Under the pieces are notes generated by a model, which saw only the letters and a program-made list of their open reading frames with translations, had not been told where the DNA came from and did no database searches. Of a DNA stretch of 24,578 nt, positions 7,791 through 15,546 are shown piece after piece. The DNA is from CAKSNH01 sp964422725 (lineage in GTDB: Bacteria > Bacillota > Clostridia > UBA1381): positions 1 to 24,578 of the forward strand of contig CAYRCC010000030.1 in assembly GCA_964422725.1 (NCBI GenBank). Direction: 5' to 3'. Position numbers and translations under genes: made by a program. Position 1 is the first letter of the stretch; the number at the start of each line of letters is the position of its first letter.

Positions 7791-8798
7791 TTGCAAAGGC
7801 AGATAGAATTAACGGAAGGATTTGATATAGCGGCACTGTTCGGCAGTTTTGATGCAAATGTTAAATTGCTTGAAAAGGCGTTCGGTGTTGGGATTGCCGG
7901 TCGTGACGGAGTAATTGTGCTGACCGGTGAGGAGGAGAGTGTCGACAAAGCCGGTGAGGTTTTGAATATTCTTATACAGATAATAAACAAAGGTGAGGAC
8001 GTTGACGAGCAGAAAATAATGTATGCTATAACGATGGTGCAGGAGAACGGCGGCTTTGACATTAAAATGCTCGGTGATGACTGTATCGCGATTAATTCAA
8101 GGGGAAATCCCATAAAAACGAAAACACTGGGACAGAAAAAATATGTAGAGTCAATGAAAGACAATACTATTGTTTTCGGAATAGGTCCGGCAGGTACGGG
8201 GAAAACATATTTGGCGGTTGCGCGTGCGGTGACGGCACTCAGAAACAGAGAGGTGAATCGCATAATTTTGACAAGACCGGCAGTTGAAGCCGGAGAAAAA
8301 TTGGGTTTTTTGCCGGGAGATTTGCAAAATAAAGTTGACCCGTATCTAAGACCGCTGTACGACGGTATGTATGAAATGCTTGGCGCGGAAGGCTTTTTGA
8401 AATATCAGGAACGCGGTATGATTGAGGTGGCACCGCTTGCGTATATGAGAGGGCGCACGCTTGACAATGCGTTCATTATACTTGACGAAGCACAGAATAC
8501 AACACCGGAGCAGATGAAAATGTTTTTGACCAGAATAGGTTTTGGGTCACAGGCGATAGTTACGGGTGATGTAACACAAGTGGATTTGCTGGACGGAAAA
8601 AAGTCCGGACTGAAGGAGGCGCAGAAAATACTCGGTGATATTGAGGGTATTGCGTTTTGCACTTTGACTGAAAAGGACGTTGTACGTCATCCGCTTGTAC
8701 AGCAGATTATAAAGGCATACGAAAAGTATGATACGCAGAAACAGAACAAAACGAGAAAGGACAAAAGGGATAAAAATGAAAGCAGAAGTGTACATTGA
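7791..8798 (+). CDS. phoH: PhoH family ATPase (PhoH-like protein)
   Basis: A 335-residue cytoplasmic P-loop ATPase related to superfamily 1 helicases, thought to act in RNA metabolism together with YbeY. The Walker A motif GPAGTGKT is at about 132-139 and the Walker B LDEAQ has D232 and E233, followed by the typical FLTRIGFGSQAIVTGDVTQ. The basic, charged tail after residue 310 is less conserved. I set the start at the TTG at 7791 because AGGAGG (7776-7781), which overlaps the yqfD stop codon, is 9 bases upstream; an in-frame TTG at 7767 lies before that site. The 3' end overlaps ybeY by 23 bases. Despite the name, there is no reason to link it to phosphate control here. Confidence 0.94.
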   Translation: MQRQIELTEGFDIAALFGSFDANVKLLEKAFGVGIAGRDGVIVLTGEEESVDKAGEVLNILIQIINKGEDVDEQKIMYAITMVQENGGFDIKMLGDDCIAINSRGNPIKTKTLGQKKYVESMKDNTIVFGIGPAGTGKTYLAVARAVTALRNREVNRIILTRPAVEAGEKLGFLPGDLQNKVDPYLRPLYDGMYEMLGAEGFLKYQERGMIEVAPLAYMRGRTLDNAFIILDEAQNTTPEQMKMFLTRIGFGSQAIVTGDVTQVDLLDGKKSGLKEAQKILGDIEGIAFCTLTEKDVVRHPLVQQIIKAYEKYDTQKQNKTRKDKRDKNESRSVH

Positions 8799-9267
8799 TG
8801 TTGACGGTGAAAAATTTGAGCTTACAGAGGAGCTTGAGGAATGTATAAAAGCGGTAGCAAATGAGGCGGTTCGATACGAAAAGTGTAATTTTGATGCAGA
8901 GGTTGATGTGACGATAGTAGACGATGAAGAAATACGCAGAATTAATAATGAATACAGGAAAAAAGATACCGCAACGGACGTGTTGTCGTTTCCGATGCTT
9001 GAGTTTGACGGAGACAACGAAATTGATGCGCAGTTTGATATGGAGGACGGCGCGGTACTGTTGGGCAGTATTGTGATTTCCTATGAACGTGCGGCACAGC
9101 AGGCGGAAGAGTACGGACACAGCCTGAAGCGTGAGCTTGGTTTTCTGACGGCACATTCAATGCTGCACCTTTTGGGATACGACCACGAAAACAGCGACGA
9201 AGAAGCCGAAATTATGTTCAAAAAACAGGACGATATATTAAATAATCTCGGAATAACAAGGGATTGA
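8776..9267 (+). CDS. ybeY: Endoribonuclease YbeY (rRNA maturation factor)
   Basis: A 163-residue zinc-dependent RNase involved in 16S rRNA 3'-end maturation and 70S ribosome quality control. The zinc motif HxxxHxxxxxH is intact (H127, H131, H137 in AHSMLHLLGYDHE), and the upstream strands carry RKKDTATDVLSFPM, a signature of the family. The ATG at 8776 is chosen over an earlier in-frame codon (8728) because AAGGG lies about 6 bases upstream and the homology starts there. It begins inside the 3' end of phoH, so translation is probably coupled. In most relatives pgpH lies between phoH and ybeY; it is missing here. Confidence 0.96.
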   Translation: MKAEVYIDVDGEKFELTEELEECIKAVANEAVRYEKCNFDAEVDVTIVDDEEIRRINNEYRKKDTATDVLSFPMLEFDGDNEIDAQFDMEDGAVLLGSIVISYERAAQQAEEYGHSLKRELGFLTAHSMLHLLGYDHENSDEEAEIMFKKQDDILNNLGITRD

Positions 9268-9282
9268 CGAGGAGCGGAGAAA

Positions 9283-9759
9283 ATGCACAAAAATAATAAT
9301 TTTCCGCAGAGCTTTAAATGTGCATTGAGCGGAGTGATTTCGGCGGTAAGGAGTGAGAGGAATTTCAGGTTTCATATATGGGCGGCAACGGTAGTTACAA
9401 TTTTTGCGTATAATTTCGGACTCAGTAAAACGGAATGGCTTATACTTATTATGACCGTTGCGCTGGTGCTTATATGCGAGCTTGTAAATACTGCCGTTGA
9501 AAATGCAACGGATACGGCAACGAGCGATTATTCGGTTACGGCAAAGACGGCAAAGGATACTGCGGCTGGTGCGGTTTTGATGTCGGCGGTGTCGGCGGCT
9601 TTTGTCGGGGTAATATTGTTTTTTGATGCGGAGAAAATGACGGCGGCATTTCGGAGAATTTTTACAAGTATACCGAATACGGTTGTGTTCGCGGCGGCAG
9701 TACTGCTTGGCGGAATTTTTGCGGTATTCGGAAAAGAAAAGAAGGAGAAGAAAAAATGA
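9283..9759 (+). CDS. dgkA: Diacylglycerol/undecaprenol kinase family protein (DgkA/DagK)
   Basis: A 158-residue integral membrane lipid kinase. Gram-positive members mainly phosphorylate undecaprenol, feeding the carrier pool for cell-wall synthesis. The family core is present: the RNFRFHIWAA entry, then CELVNTAVENATD with the conserved Glu and Asp, then AKDTAAGAVL. Three membrane segments lie in the first ~125 residues, and an extra hydrophobic segment near 132-150 makes it longer than the usual ~120-130 residues. GAGGAGCGGAGAAA precedes the ATG. It begins 15 bases after ybeY and its stop overlaps the era start by 4 bases. Confidence 0.88.
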   Translation: MHKNNNFPQSFKCALSGVISAVRSERNFRFHIWAATVVTIFAYNFGLSKTEWLILIMTVALVLICELVNTAVENATDTATSDYSVTAKTAKDTAAGAVLMSAVSAAFVGVILFFDAEKMTAAFRRIFTSIPNTVVFAAAVLLGGIFAVFGKEKKEKKK

Positions 9760-10655
9760 CAATAGATGAAAATACGTTTAAATCGGGTTTTGCGGCGATT
9801 ATAGGTATGCCGAATGTGGGAAAATCTACTTTATTAAATACAATTATAGGACAGAAAATTGCGATTATATCGGACAAGCCGCAGACAACACGCAATAAAA
9901 TACTTGCAATATATACAACAGACGAGGTGCAGATTGTGTTTACGGATACGCCGGGAATACATAAACCGCGTACGCGTCTGGGTGAATATATGGTGGGTGT
10001 TGCGAAAGAATCAATGAATGAGATGGATGTTGTATTGTTTGTGGTTGATGCAACGCAGAAAATACACGATATGGAACGCGAGATTGCGAAAAATATAGGC
10101 AAGCTGGGAGTGCCGTCGGTTTTGGTGATAAATAAGGTGGATAAGGTAAGAAAAGAAGATCTTTTGCCGCTTATTGCAGATTACAGCAATTTGCACAAAT
10201 TCGACTCCATAGTTCCGATAAGTGCAAAAACGGGTGACGGAACGGACATTCTTTTAAATGATATTAATGACTATTTATTGCCCGGACCTAAATTCTATTA
10301 TGACGATATGATTACGGATCAGCCTGAGAAACAGGTTGCGGCAGAGATTATTCGCGAGAAAATGCTGTGGCTTTTGGAACAGGAAGTTCCGCACGGTATA
10401 GCGATAGCGATTGATAAAATGGAGGAGAAACCCAAAATAACAAATATTTACGCCACAATTTTCTGTGAAAAGGGGAGTCACAAAGGAATTATAATAGGCA
10501 AGAACGGCGAAATGCTGAAGAAAATCGGGTCTATGGCGCGTGAGGATATACAGAAAATGCTTGACAAAAAGGTGTATCTGGAGCTTTGGGTTAAGGTTAA
10601 AGCGGATTGGAGAAACAATAATCAGCTGATTAAAAATTTTGGATATGAAGGCTGA
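9756..10655 (+). CDS. era: GTPase Era
   Basis: A 299-residue GTPase that binds the 3' end of 16S rRNA and couples 30S assembly to growth. All G motifs are intact: G1 GMPNVGKST (17-25), the KPQTTR switch, G3 DTPG (64-67), G4 NKVD (126-129) and G5 SAK (156-158). The C-terminal KH domain (about 200-285) has the GKNGEMLKKIG loop. Length is normal. It overlaps dgkA by 4 bases (ATGA), with GGAG upstream inside dgkA. Together with ybeY upstream it forms a ribosome-maturation pair. Confidence 0.98.
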   Translation: MTIDENTFKSGFAAIIGMPNVGKSTLLNTIIGQKIAIISDKPQTTRNKILAIYTTDEVQIVFTDTPGIHKPRTRLGEYMVGVAKESMNEMDVVLFVVDATQKIHDMEREIAKNIGKLGVPSVLVINKVDKVRKEDLLPLIADYSNLHKFDSIVPISAKTGDGTDILLNDINDYLLPGPKFYYDDMITDQPEKQVAAEIIREKMLWLLEQEVPHGIAIAIDKMEEKPKITNIYATIFCEKGSHKGIIIGKNGEMLKKIGSMAREDIQKMLDKKVYLELWVKVKADWRNNNQLIKNFGYEG

Positions 10656-10737
10656 TAGTGACAGTATATCTTTCGTAATATTTTGAAAATATAATAGTAG
10701 CAAAAATGATGTTTGAAAATTTACGGGGGAATTATAT

Positions 10738-10899
10738 ATGGATATTCGCAATTTATCTTGGAATTTATTTTCACAAACCGGGTCGGTTGACGCTTATCTG
10801 GAGTATAAGGCTCTGGACGATACAAAAAAGAAAAAGGAATCCGAAAATGGGCAATGTCAGTACAAAGGGGATAGTTCTCAAACAAAACAATTACGGTGA
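10738..10899 (+). CDS. yqzL: YqzL-like small protein between era and recO
   Basis: A 53-residue ORF preceded by ACGGGGGAA. The first ~25 residues (MDIRNLSWNLFSQTGSVDAY, then LEYK) match the YqzL family pattern of a short amphipathic, Trp- and Phe-containing segment ending in an S/N-x-D-x-Y-L-x-Y motif. In Bacillus, yqzL lies exactly between era and recO, as here. The tail (residues 28-53) is charged and low in complexity and is probably constrained by its overlap with the first 53 bases of recO in another frame. Function unknown. The small size and overlap mean automated annotation may miss it. Confidence 0.82.
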   Translation: MDIRNLSWNLFSQTGSVDAYLEYKALDDTKKKKESENGQCQYKGDSSQTKQLR

Positions 10900-11590
10900 G
10901 GCGGACAGAATGTTGACCGTTTTCACAGAGGAATACGGTATAATAAAAGCGGCGGCGCGCGGAGCAAGGCGAATGAAGAATCGGTTCGGTGCTGCCGCAC
11001 AGTTTTTGTGCTACAGCGATTTCGAGCTGTTTATCTCAAACTCGGAGGTGGCATCGGTAAACGGAATCAGTGTAAACGATGCGTTTTATCCGGCAAGCGA
11101 AAACATATCGGTTTTGGCACTGTTTACATATATTTCGGATATAACGATTGCCGGACTGGGATTTTCCAATCCGGACGAAAGGGTTTTGAGGCTGTTTTTA
11201 AATACGCTCTATATGTGTGCGTATAAAAGACTTGCGCCCGAGATAGCAAAAGTAGTATATGAACTGAGACTGATGGGGTATATCGGTTTTGCACCGATGC
11301 TCGGACAGTGCATAGTGTGCGGCGGCAGTGAGGATATAGAGATGTTTGATTTAAACGGCGGAGTGGTGTGCGGACGGTGTAAAAGTAAAGCCGGAAAATG
11401 TGTGAGTATGCCGGAAAATGTGTATCACGCACTTTGCTATATATTGGCATCTGAGGACAAGAAAATGTTCTCATTTAAGGCATCAAAAGATGTAATAAAT
11501 GCGTTGGGCAGGATAAGCGAGCAGTACATTAATATGCATTTGGATAAAAAATTTTCCTCATTAGATTATTTCAAAAAAATATTGACATAA
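10847..11590 (+). CDS. recO: DNA repair protein RecO
   Basis: A 247-residue recombination mediator that loads RecA with RecR during gap repair. The N-terminal OB-fold begins with the typical STKGIVLKQNNYGEADRM and continues with the basic AAARGARRMKNRF. The C-terminal part carries a zinc site with CxxC pairs C155/C158 and C175/C178. The ATG at 10847 is chosen because AAGGA lies 8 bases upstream and the homology begins there; the frame is open up to 10706, but that extra stretch is the yqzL coding region read in another frame. The last two sense codons (TTG ACA) also form the -35 box of the next promoter. Confidence 0.95.
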   Translation: MGNVSTKGIVLKQNNYGEADRMLTVFTEEYGIIKAAARGARRMKNRFGAAAQFLCYSDFELFISNSEVASVNGISVNDAFYPASENISVLALFTYISDITIAGLGFSNPDERVLRLFLNTLYMCAYKRLAPEIAKVVYELRLMGYIGFAPMLGQCIVCGGSEDIEMFDLNGGVVCGRCKSKAGKCVSMPENVYHALCYILASEDKKMFSFKASKDVINALGRISEQYINMHLDKKFSSLDYFKKILT

Positions 11591-11610
11591 GGTGTGTATA
11601 CATATAAAAT
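11582..11610 (+). promoter_or_regulatory. Sigma-A type promoter for the dCMP deaminase gene
   Basis: TTGACA (11582-11587), a 17-base spacer, and TAAAAT (11605-11610). The -35 matches consensus perfectly and the -10 matches 5 of 6. The -35 is made from the last two sense codons of recO, next to its stop. Confidence 0.75.
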
Positions 11611-11641
11611 TAGAATGTGGCGGTGAGTTTTGGAGGTTTTT

Positions 11642-12130
11642 ATGGAAAGACGCGATAAATATAATTACTATTTGGATATAGCGCAGACCGTTGCGGAGCG
11701 CGGTACGTGTATAAGACGTAAATTCGGTGCTATAATTGTAAATAACGATGAAATCATTTCAACAGGTTACGCCGGTGCACCGCGCGGCAGAAAGAACTGC
11801 ACCGATTTGGGCAAATGTATAAGAAATGAGCTTAACATACCGAAAGGGGAGAGGTATGAGCTGTGCAGAAGTGTGCACGCGGAGGCAAACGCCATTATTT
11901 CGGCGGCGCGGCGCGATGTGATTGGCGCGACACTGTATCTTGCCTGTATCGATGCGCAAAACGGTGAGCTGGTTGAAGGTACAAGTTGCTGCTCGATGTG
12001 TAAGAGATTTGTTATAAATTCAGGAATATCCAAGGTTGTAGTGAGAGATACGAAAGACAAATTCAGGGTTATTTATGTTGATGAATGGATTGAAGATGAT
12101 GAATCTTTATCAGGAAAATTCGGATATTGA
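11642..12130 (+). CDS. comEB: Deoxycytidylate (dCMP) deaminase, ComEB family
   Basis: A 162-residue zinc enzyme that converts dCMP to dUMP, supplying substrate for thymidylate synthase. The zinc and proton-shuttle residues are present: H79 and E81 in SVHAEANAI, and C117 and C120 in SCCSMC; the proline of the common PCxxC motif is Cys here. Substrate-side features GAPRGRKNC and CIRNELNIPKGERYELC are typical of the family. The ATG at 11642 follows GGAGG (11632-11636) by 5 bases; a TTG at 11630 is in frame but overlaps that site. It has its own promoter, so it is separable from recO. In Bacillus cdd (cytidine deaminase) sits near era; here a dCMP deaminase occupies this end of the cluster. Confidence 0.93.
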   Translation: MERRDKYNYYLDIAQTVAERGTCIRRKFGAIIVNNDEIISTGYAGAPRGRKNCTDLGKCIRNELNIPKGERYELCRSVHAEANAIISAARRDVIGATLYLACIDAQNGELVEGTSCCSMCKRFVINSGISKVVVRDTKDKFRVIYVDEWIEDDESLSGKFGY

Positions 12131-12171
12131 TTAGTTTTTTGTTGAAAATGTAAAAAATGTTGTAAAAGTAC

Positions 12172-12200
12172 TTGCAAATTCAAATTATTTATGTTAAAAT
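12172..12200 (+). promoter_or_regulatory. Sigma-A type promoter for rpmB
   Basis: TTGCAA (12172-12177), a 17-base spacer, and TAAAAT (12195-12200), with an AT-rich upstream region. It lies about 45 bases before the rpmB start, with GGGAGG in between. Confidence 0.7.
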
Positions 12201-12244
12201 GATTATGTTTTGATATTGAATTGCTATAGGGAGGTGTAATAGAT

Positions 12245-12433
12245 ATGGCTAAATGTGATATTTGCGGAAAAGGTGTTGTTTTCGGTATTAAGGTGAGTCA
12301 CTCGCACAGAAGAAGCAACAGAACCTGGAAACCTAATGTAAGAAAGGTAAGAGCGGTTGTAAACGGTGCTGTTAAGTCTGTAAACGTTTGCACACGCTGC
12401 TTGCGTTCGGGAAAGGTTGAAAGAGCCGTTTGA
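12245..12433 (+). CDS. rpmB: 50S ribosomal protein L28
   Basis: A 62-residue basic protein of the large ribosomal subunit, of normal length for Firmicutes. It is the zinc-ribbon version, with CxxC pairs C4/C7 and C49/C52, and the family pattern SHSHRRSNRTWKPN. GGGAGG lies about 8 bases before the ATG. It is monocistronic, between a good promoter and a strong terminator. Codon choice (GGT, CCT, AAA/AAG, few CCG or GCG) differs from the neighbours, as expected for a highly expressed gene. Confidence 0.98.
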   Translation: MAKCDICGKGVVFGIKVSHSHRRSNRTWKPNVRKVRAVVNGAVKSVNVCTRCLRSGKVERAV

Positions 12434-12445
12434 TTAAAAAGATTA

Positions 12446-12473
12446 TCTGTCCCACAGGGGCAGATTTTTTTTG
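12446..12473 (+). terminator. Rho-independent terminator of rpmB
   Basis: ATCTGTCCC (12446-12454) and GGGGCAGAT (12458-12466) form a 9-bp stem with one wobble and a 3-base loop, followed by a run of eight T. It is 13 bases past the rpmB stop and ahead of the convergent phoR. Confidence 0.93.
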
Positions 12474-12510
12474 CTTTTAACCAAAGGCTCTGTTTGCAAT
12501 ATTAACTGTT

Positions 12511-14178
12511 TTATTGATTGATTTTGCTGTTGTCAAACTCAAGACTGATGCTCGTTCCCGTTCCCACGGTGCTTTCAAGCACCAGCTTTGCGTTGTGATA
12601 CATTGCGCCGTGCTTGACTATTGCAAGTCCGAGCCCTGTACCGCCGGCGGACTTTGAACGGCTTTTATCCACCCGATAAAACCTTTCAAACACTCTTGTC
12701 TGCTCGTCTTTTGCAATTCCTATTCCGGTATCGCGCACCGTAAGCTTTACACTTTTTGCGGACGAAGTTATAATTATATCGACTGTACCATCGGGTTTGT
12801 TGTATTTTATAGCATTGTCGCAAAGGTTGTAAATCATTTCGTCAAGTATCCTTTTTGCACCGACAACAAACGCATTGTCACCGATTACGCTGAGCGTAAT
12901 GTTTTGCTTTTCGGCGACGGAACTTAATCTTTCCGCAACTTTTTCCGCAAGTGAATATAAATTTACCTTTTCGGTGTCCGGTAGAACCGCTCCCTCGTCA
13001 AGCTCGGATATTTTCATAATATCACTTACAAGAGAGATAAGCCGCTGTGCTTCGTCGTAAATCGAGGTTGAAAAGTCAATGACAGTTTCATCGGGTGTAC
13101 CGCCGGATTTCATCATTTCGGCAAAACCTGAAATGGAAGTCAGCGGAGTTTTAAGCTCGTGCGACACATTTGATGTAAACTCGCGCCGTAACCGTTCGCG
13201 CTGTGTGCTTTCGGTTATGTCTATGATTACAATTACCGCTCCGATTACTTTGTTTGACTGCCGGACGGGATTCGCAATTAAACTGTAGTTTCTTTCGCCC
13301 GACTGTACGGTACTTTCGGCGCGGTGTCCTTTGAGTGCATTTTCCAAGACTTTCCGAAAGTTTTTTGTGCGATTGAATGCAAAAACACTGTTTGCCGCGG
13401 CTTCGTCAATATTGAGCAGTCGAAGCGCCGCGCTGTTGTAGGACAAAACCTTTGCGGCTTTATCAATTACCAAAAATCCTTCGTTCATATTTTCGCATAT
13501 CAGCCGAAACTCTTCTCGGCTTTTTTCGGCATCTTTAATTTGTTTTTTTATGGTTTTATTTTGACCGGATATTTTTTGCAGAAACGGTGTAAGCTCCTCG
13601 TAAGTGTCGGTTGTATTGAGATTTTCCAAGTCGATTGCGTTGATTGGCTTAATAATGGAATTTGACACTTTATACGATAAAAACAGTGATACAACAAGAA
13701 CAACCGCAATAATTAAGATGACAGGCTGTAAAAGTCCGAGCAGAATTACCGGAACGGAATTTTGGGTTGTGGATACACGCAGAATATTTCCGTTATCAAG
13801 CTTTCTTGCATAATATAAGTTTTTTTCGGTTAATGTGTCAGAGTAGCGTTCACTCTTGCCGTATCCGTATGCTATGGCGGATTTTACTTCTTCGCGGTCG
13901 GAATGGTTTTCCAGAGTTTTCGCATCTGCTTTGGTGTCTGCCAAAACCGTACCGTCGGGCGACATTATTGTAATTCGCTTATTTTCACTTTCAAAGCTTT
14001 TCAGAAAATCAACCTCACCGTTTTTTATTCCGTAGGATATGTACTTGCTTTCACTTTCGAGCTCCGAAAAAATCTGAGATTCAAAATAGTTAACCAACAC
14101 GCTGAATATCATAAAAAAACTTATTGCAAGAACAAACATTGAAGTTAAAAATGTAGCATTGAATATTTTATTTTTCAT
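12511..14178 (-). CDS. phoR: Phosphate-regulon sensor histidine kinase PhoR
   Basis: A 555-residue membrane sensor kinase. An N-terminal membrane segment (about 10-32), an extracytoplasmic domain (about 33-145) and a second membrane segment (about 146-168) are followed by a HAMP-like linker, a PAS domain (about 222-320), the HisKA domain with the phospho-accepting H340 in SHELKTPLTS, and an HATPase domain with DNAIKYN, DTGIGIA and GGTGLGLAIV. It should autophosphorylate at H340 and pass phosphate to PhoP. The gene starts 4 bases after phoP, with GGGAGA covering the phoP stop. Its position downstream of the pst-phoU genes identifies it as PhoR rather than a generic kinase. Confidence 0.93.
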   Translation of the reverse strand: MKNKIFNATFLTSMFVLAISFFMIFSVLVNYFESQIFSELESESKYISYGIKNGEVDFLKSFESENKRITIMSPDGTVLADTKADAKTLENHSDREEVKSAIAYGYGKSERYSDTLTEKNLYYARKLDNGNILRVSTTQNSVPVILLGLLQPVILIIAVVLVVSLFLSYKVSNSIIKPINAIDLENLNTTDTYEELTPFLQKISGQNKTIKKQIKDAEKSREEFRLICENMNEGFLVIDKAAKVLSYNSAALRLLNIDEAAANSVFAFNRTKNFRKVLENALKGHRAESTVQSGERNYSLIANPVRQSNKVIGAVIVIIDITESTQRERLRREFTSNVSHELKTPLTSISGFAEMMKSGGTPDETVIDFSTSIYDEAQRLISLVSDIMKISELDEGAVLPDTEKVNLYSLAEKVAERLSSVAEKQNITLSVIGDNAFVVGAKRILDEMIYNLCDNAIKYNKPDGTVDIIITSSAKSVKLTVRDTGIGIAKDEQTRVFERFYRVDKSRSKSAGGTGLGLAIVKHGAMYHNAKLVLESTVGTGTSISLEFDNSKINQ

Positions 14179-14182
14179 AGCC

Positions 14183-14848
14183 TTATTCTCCCAGTCTGTA
14201 CCCGATATTTTTGATTGTTTTGATTAACTTACCGGCTGATTTTAATTTTACGCGCAGCTTTCTGATATGCACGTCGAGTGTCCGCGATTCCTCGTAAAAC
14301 TCGCCCCAAACGGTAGCAAGCAGTTTCTCGCGCGTCACAACACTGCCGTCTGCCTCTAAAAGCATCATCAAAAGACTGTATTCTTTAAACGACAGACTAA
14401 TTTCCTCACCGTCAACTTTAATGATATGCTTTTCCGGCTCGACGCATAAAGCGCCGATGCTGTAGTCGGTATGCAAATTGTTTTTTTCGTACCTTCTGAG
14501 CACCGCGCGTATGCGTGATATAAGCTCCGTCATTCCGAACGGCTTTGAAATATAGTCGTCCGCGCCCATATCAAGTCCTGTTACCTTGTCAAATTCACTG
14601 TCTTTTGCGGTCAGCATAATTACTGGAATGTTTTTTGTGTTTTCGGTATTTTGCAGTTTTTGCAAAACAGAAAGTCCGTCCTCCTCGGGGAGCATTATGT
14701 CAAGCAAAATGAGCTGCGGCACTTTGATGGTAATTTCTTTCCAAAATTCGCTCGGCTTTAAAAAGCCGTTCACCTCGAACCCTTCCTTGCGGAGTGCGTA
14801 GCATACCAGCTTTCTTATATTGTCATCGTCCTCAACCAAATAAATCAT
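14183..14848 (-). CDS. phoP: Phosphate response regulator PhoP (OmpR family)
   Basis: A 221-residue two-domain regulator. The receiver domain (1-~120) has the acidic pocket VEDDD at 5-9, the phosphorylation site D50 in LLDIMLP, the switch Thr in MLTAKD and the conserved Lys in SKPFG. The C-terminal winged helix (about 128-221) has the usual RTLDVHIRKLR recognition-helix region and ends in IGYRLGE. I chose the ATG at 14848 because GGAGG lies 8 bases upstream; an in-frame GTG at 14857 overlaps that site. It should bind the PhoP boxes in front of pstS. It is followed at once by phoR. Confidence 0.93.
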   Translation of the reverse strand: MIYLVEDDDNIRKLVCYALRKEGFEVNGFLKPSEFWKEITIKVPQLILLDIMLPEEDGLSVLQKLQNTENTKNIPVIMLTAKDSEFDKVTGLDMGADDYISKPFGMTELISRIRAVLRRYEKNNLHTDYSIGALCVEPEKHIIKVDGEEISLSFKEYSLLMMLLEADGSVVTREKLLATVWGEFYEESRTLDVHIRKLRVKLKSAGKLIKTIKNIGYRLGE

Positions 14849-14875
14849 ATACGTCACCTCCGACAGTATTTATAC

Positions 14876-14904
14876 ATTTTATCACAAAACATCTTAAACA
14901 TCAA
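14876..14904 (-). promoter_or_regulatory. Candidate promoter for phoP-phoR
   Basis: On the minus strand TTGATG (14904-14899), a 17-base spacer, and TAAAAT (14881-14876) lie in the 62-base gap between phoU and phoP. This would give basal phoPR expression independent of the pst transcript. Confidence 0.45.
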
Positions 14905-14910
14905 CAGCGT

Positions 14911-15546
14911 TTAATGCTGTCCCGTCAAAGAAAACAGCACCCATTCAGCTATATTTTCCGCGTGGTCGCCGATACGTTCAAAATATTTTGCTATCATTAA
15001 AAGGTCAATCAACGCTTCGGCGTTGTTATTTCCGCTTTGAACGGAAAGTATAAGCTCGCCCTTGATTTTATCAAACAGTGCATCGACTGTATCGTCCTGG
15101 GAAATCACATTTTTTGCAAGAGTAATATCTTTTTTTACGAACGACTCCACGCTGTCCGTAACCATTCGGATTGCCGCTCTTGCCATATCGGCAATGTGCG
15201 TTTCGCTTTCGATTCCGTCCGAGCTTACATACTCCGCCATTTCCGCGATATCCGAGGCTTGGTCGCCGATTCTTTCCAAGTCGGAAATCATTTTAAGTGC
15301 GGAGGATATTACTCTCAAATCCTTTGCGACAGGCTGCTGCTGTAAAAGCAGTTTCATACAGATGTTTTCGATATCACGTTCCTTTTGGTCAATCTGTCTG
15401 TCTGTTTCAAACACATTTTCTTTCATGGTAATATCGTTTTCCAAAAGCAGTTTGGCGGCGGCTGAAATAGCCTCCTCGCAAAGTGCACCCATTATGATAA
15501 GTTCATTGTTTAAGTTATTTAACTGTTCATCAAATTTGTTTCGCAT
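14911..15546 (-). CDS. phoU: Phosphate signalling protein PhoU
   Basis: A 211-residue, all-helical cytoplasmic protein made of two similar three-helix halves, each with the metal-binding type pattern (ERIGDQASDIAEM near 91-104, ERIGDHAENIAEW near 190-203). PhoU connects the Pst transporter with PhoR, damping the phosphate-starvation response when phosphate is plentiful. GGGAGG lies 8 bases upstream, and the ATG overlaps the pstB stop by one base (TAATG). Length is normal. Confidence 0.96.
   Translation of the reverse strand: MRNKFDEQLNNLNNELIIMGALCEEAISAAAKLLLENDITMKENVFETDRQIDQKERDIENICMKLLLQQQPVAKDLRVISSALKMISDLERIGDQASDIAEMAEYVSSDGIESETHIADMARAAIRMVTDSVESFVKKDITLAKNVISQDDTVDALFDKIKGELILSVQSGNNNAEALIDLLMIAKYFERIGDHAENIAEWVLFSLTGQH

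Noticed and set aside
7697..8263. 188-codon open frame on the minus strand over yqfD and phoH
   Set aside because: It lies opposite two well-supported genes, has no ribosome binding site, and its serine- and isoleucine-rich translation resembles an antisense shadow.
9238..9762. 174-codon open frame on the minus strand over dgkA
   Set aside because: The very high Arg, Tyr and Cys content is typical of a reverse frame, and the opposite strand encodes a clear lipid kinase.
10667..10695. TATAAT at 10690-10695 between era and yqzL as a promoter
   Set aside because: The -10 is perfect but no acceptable -35 lies 16-18 bases upstream in an AT-rich gap.
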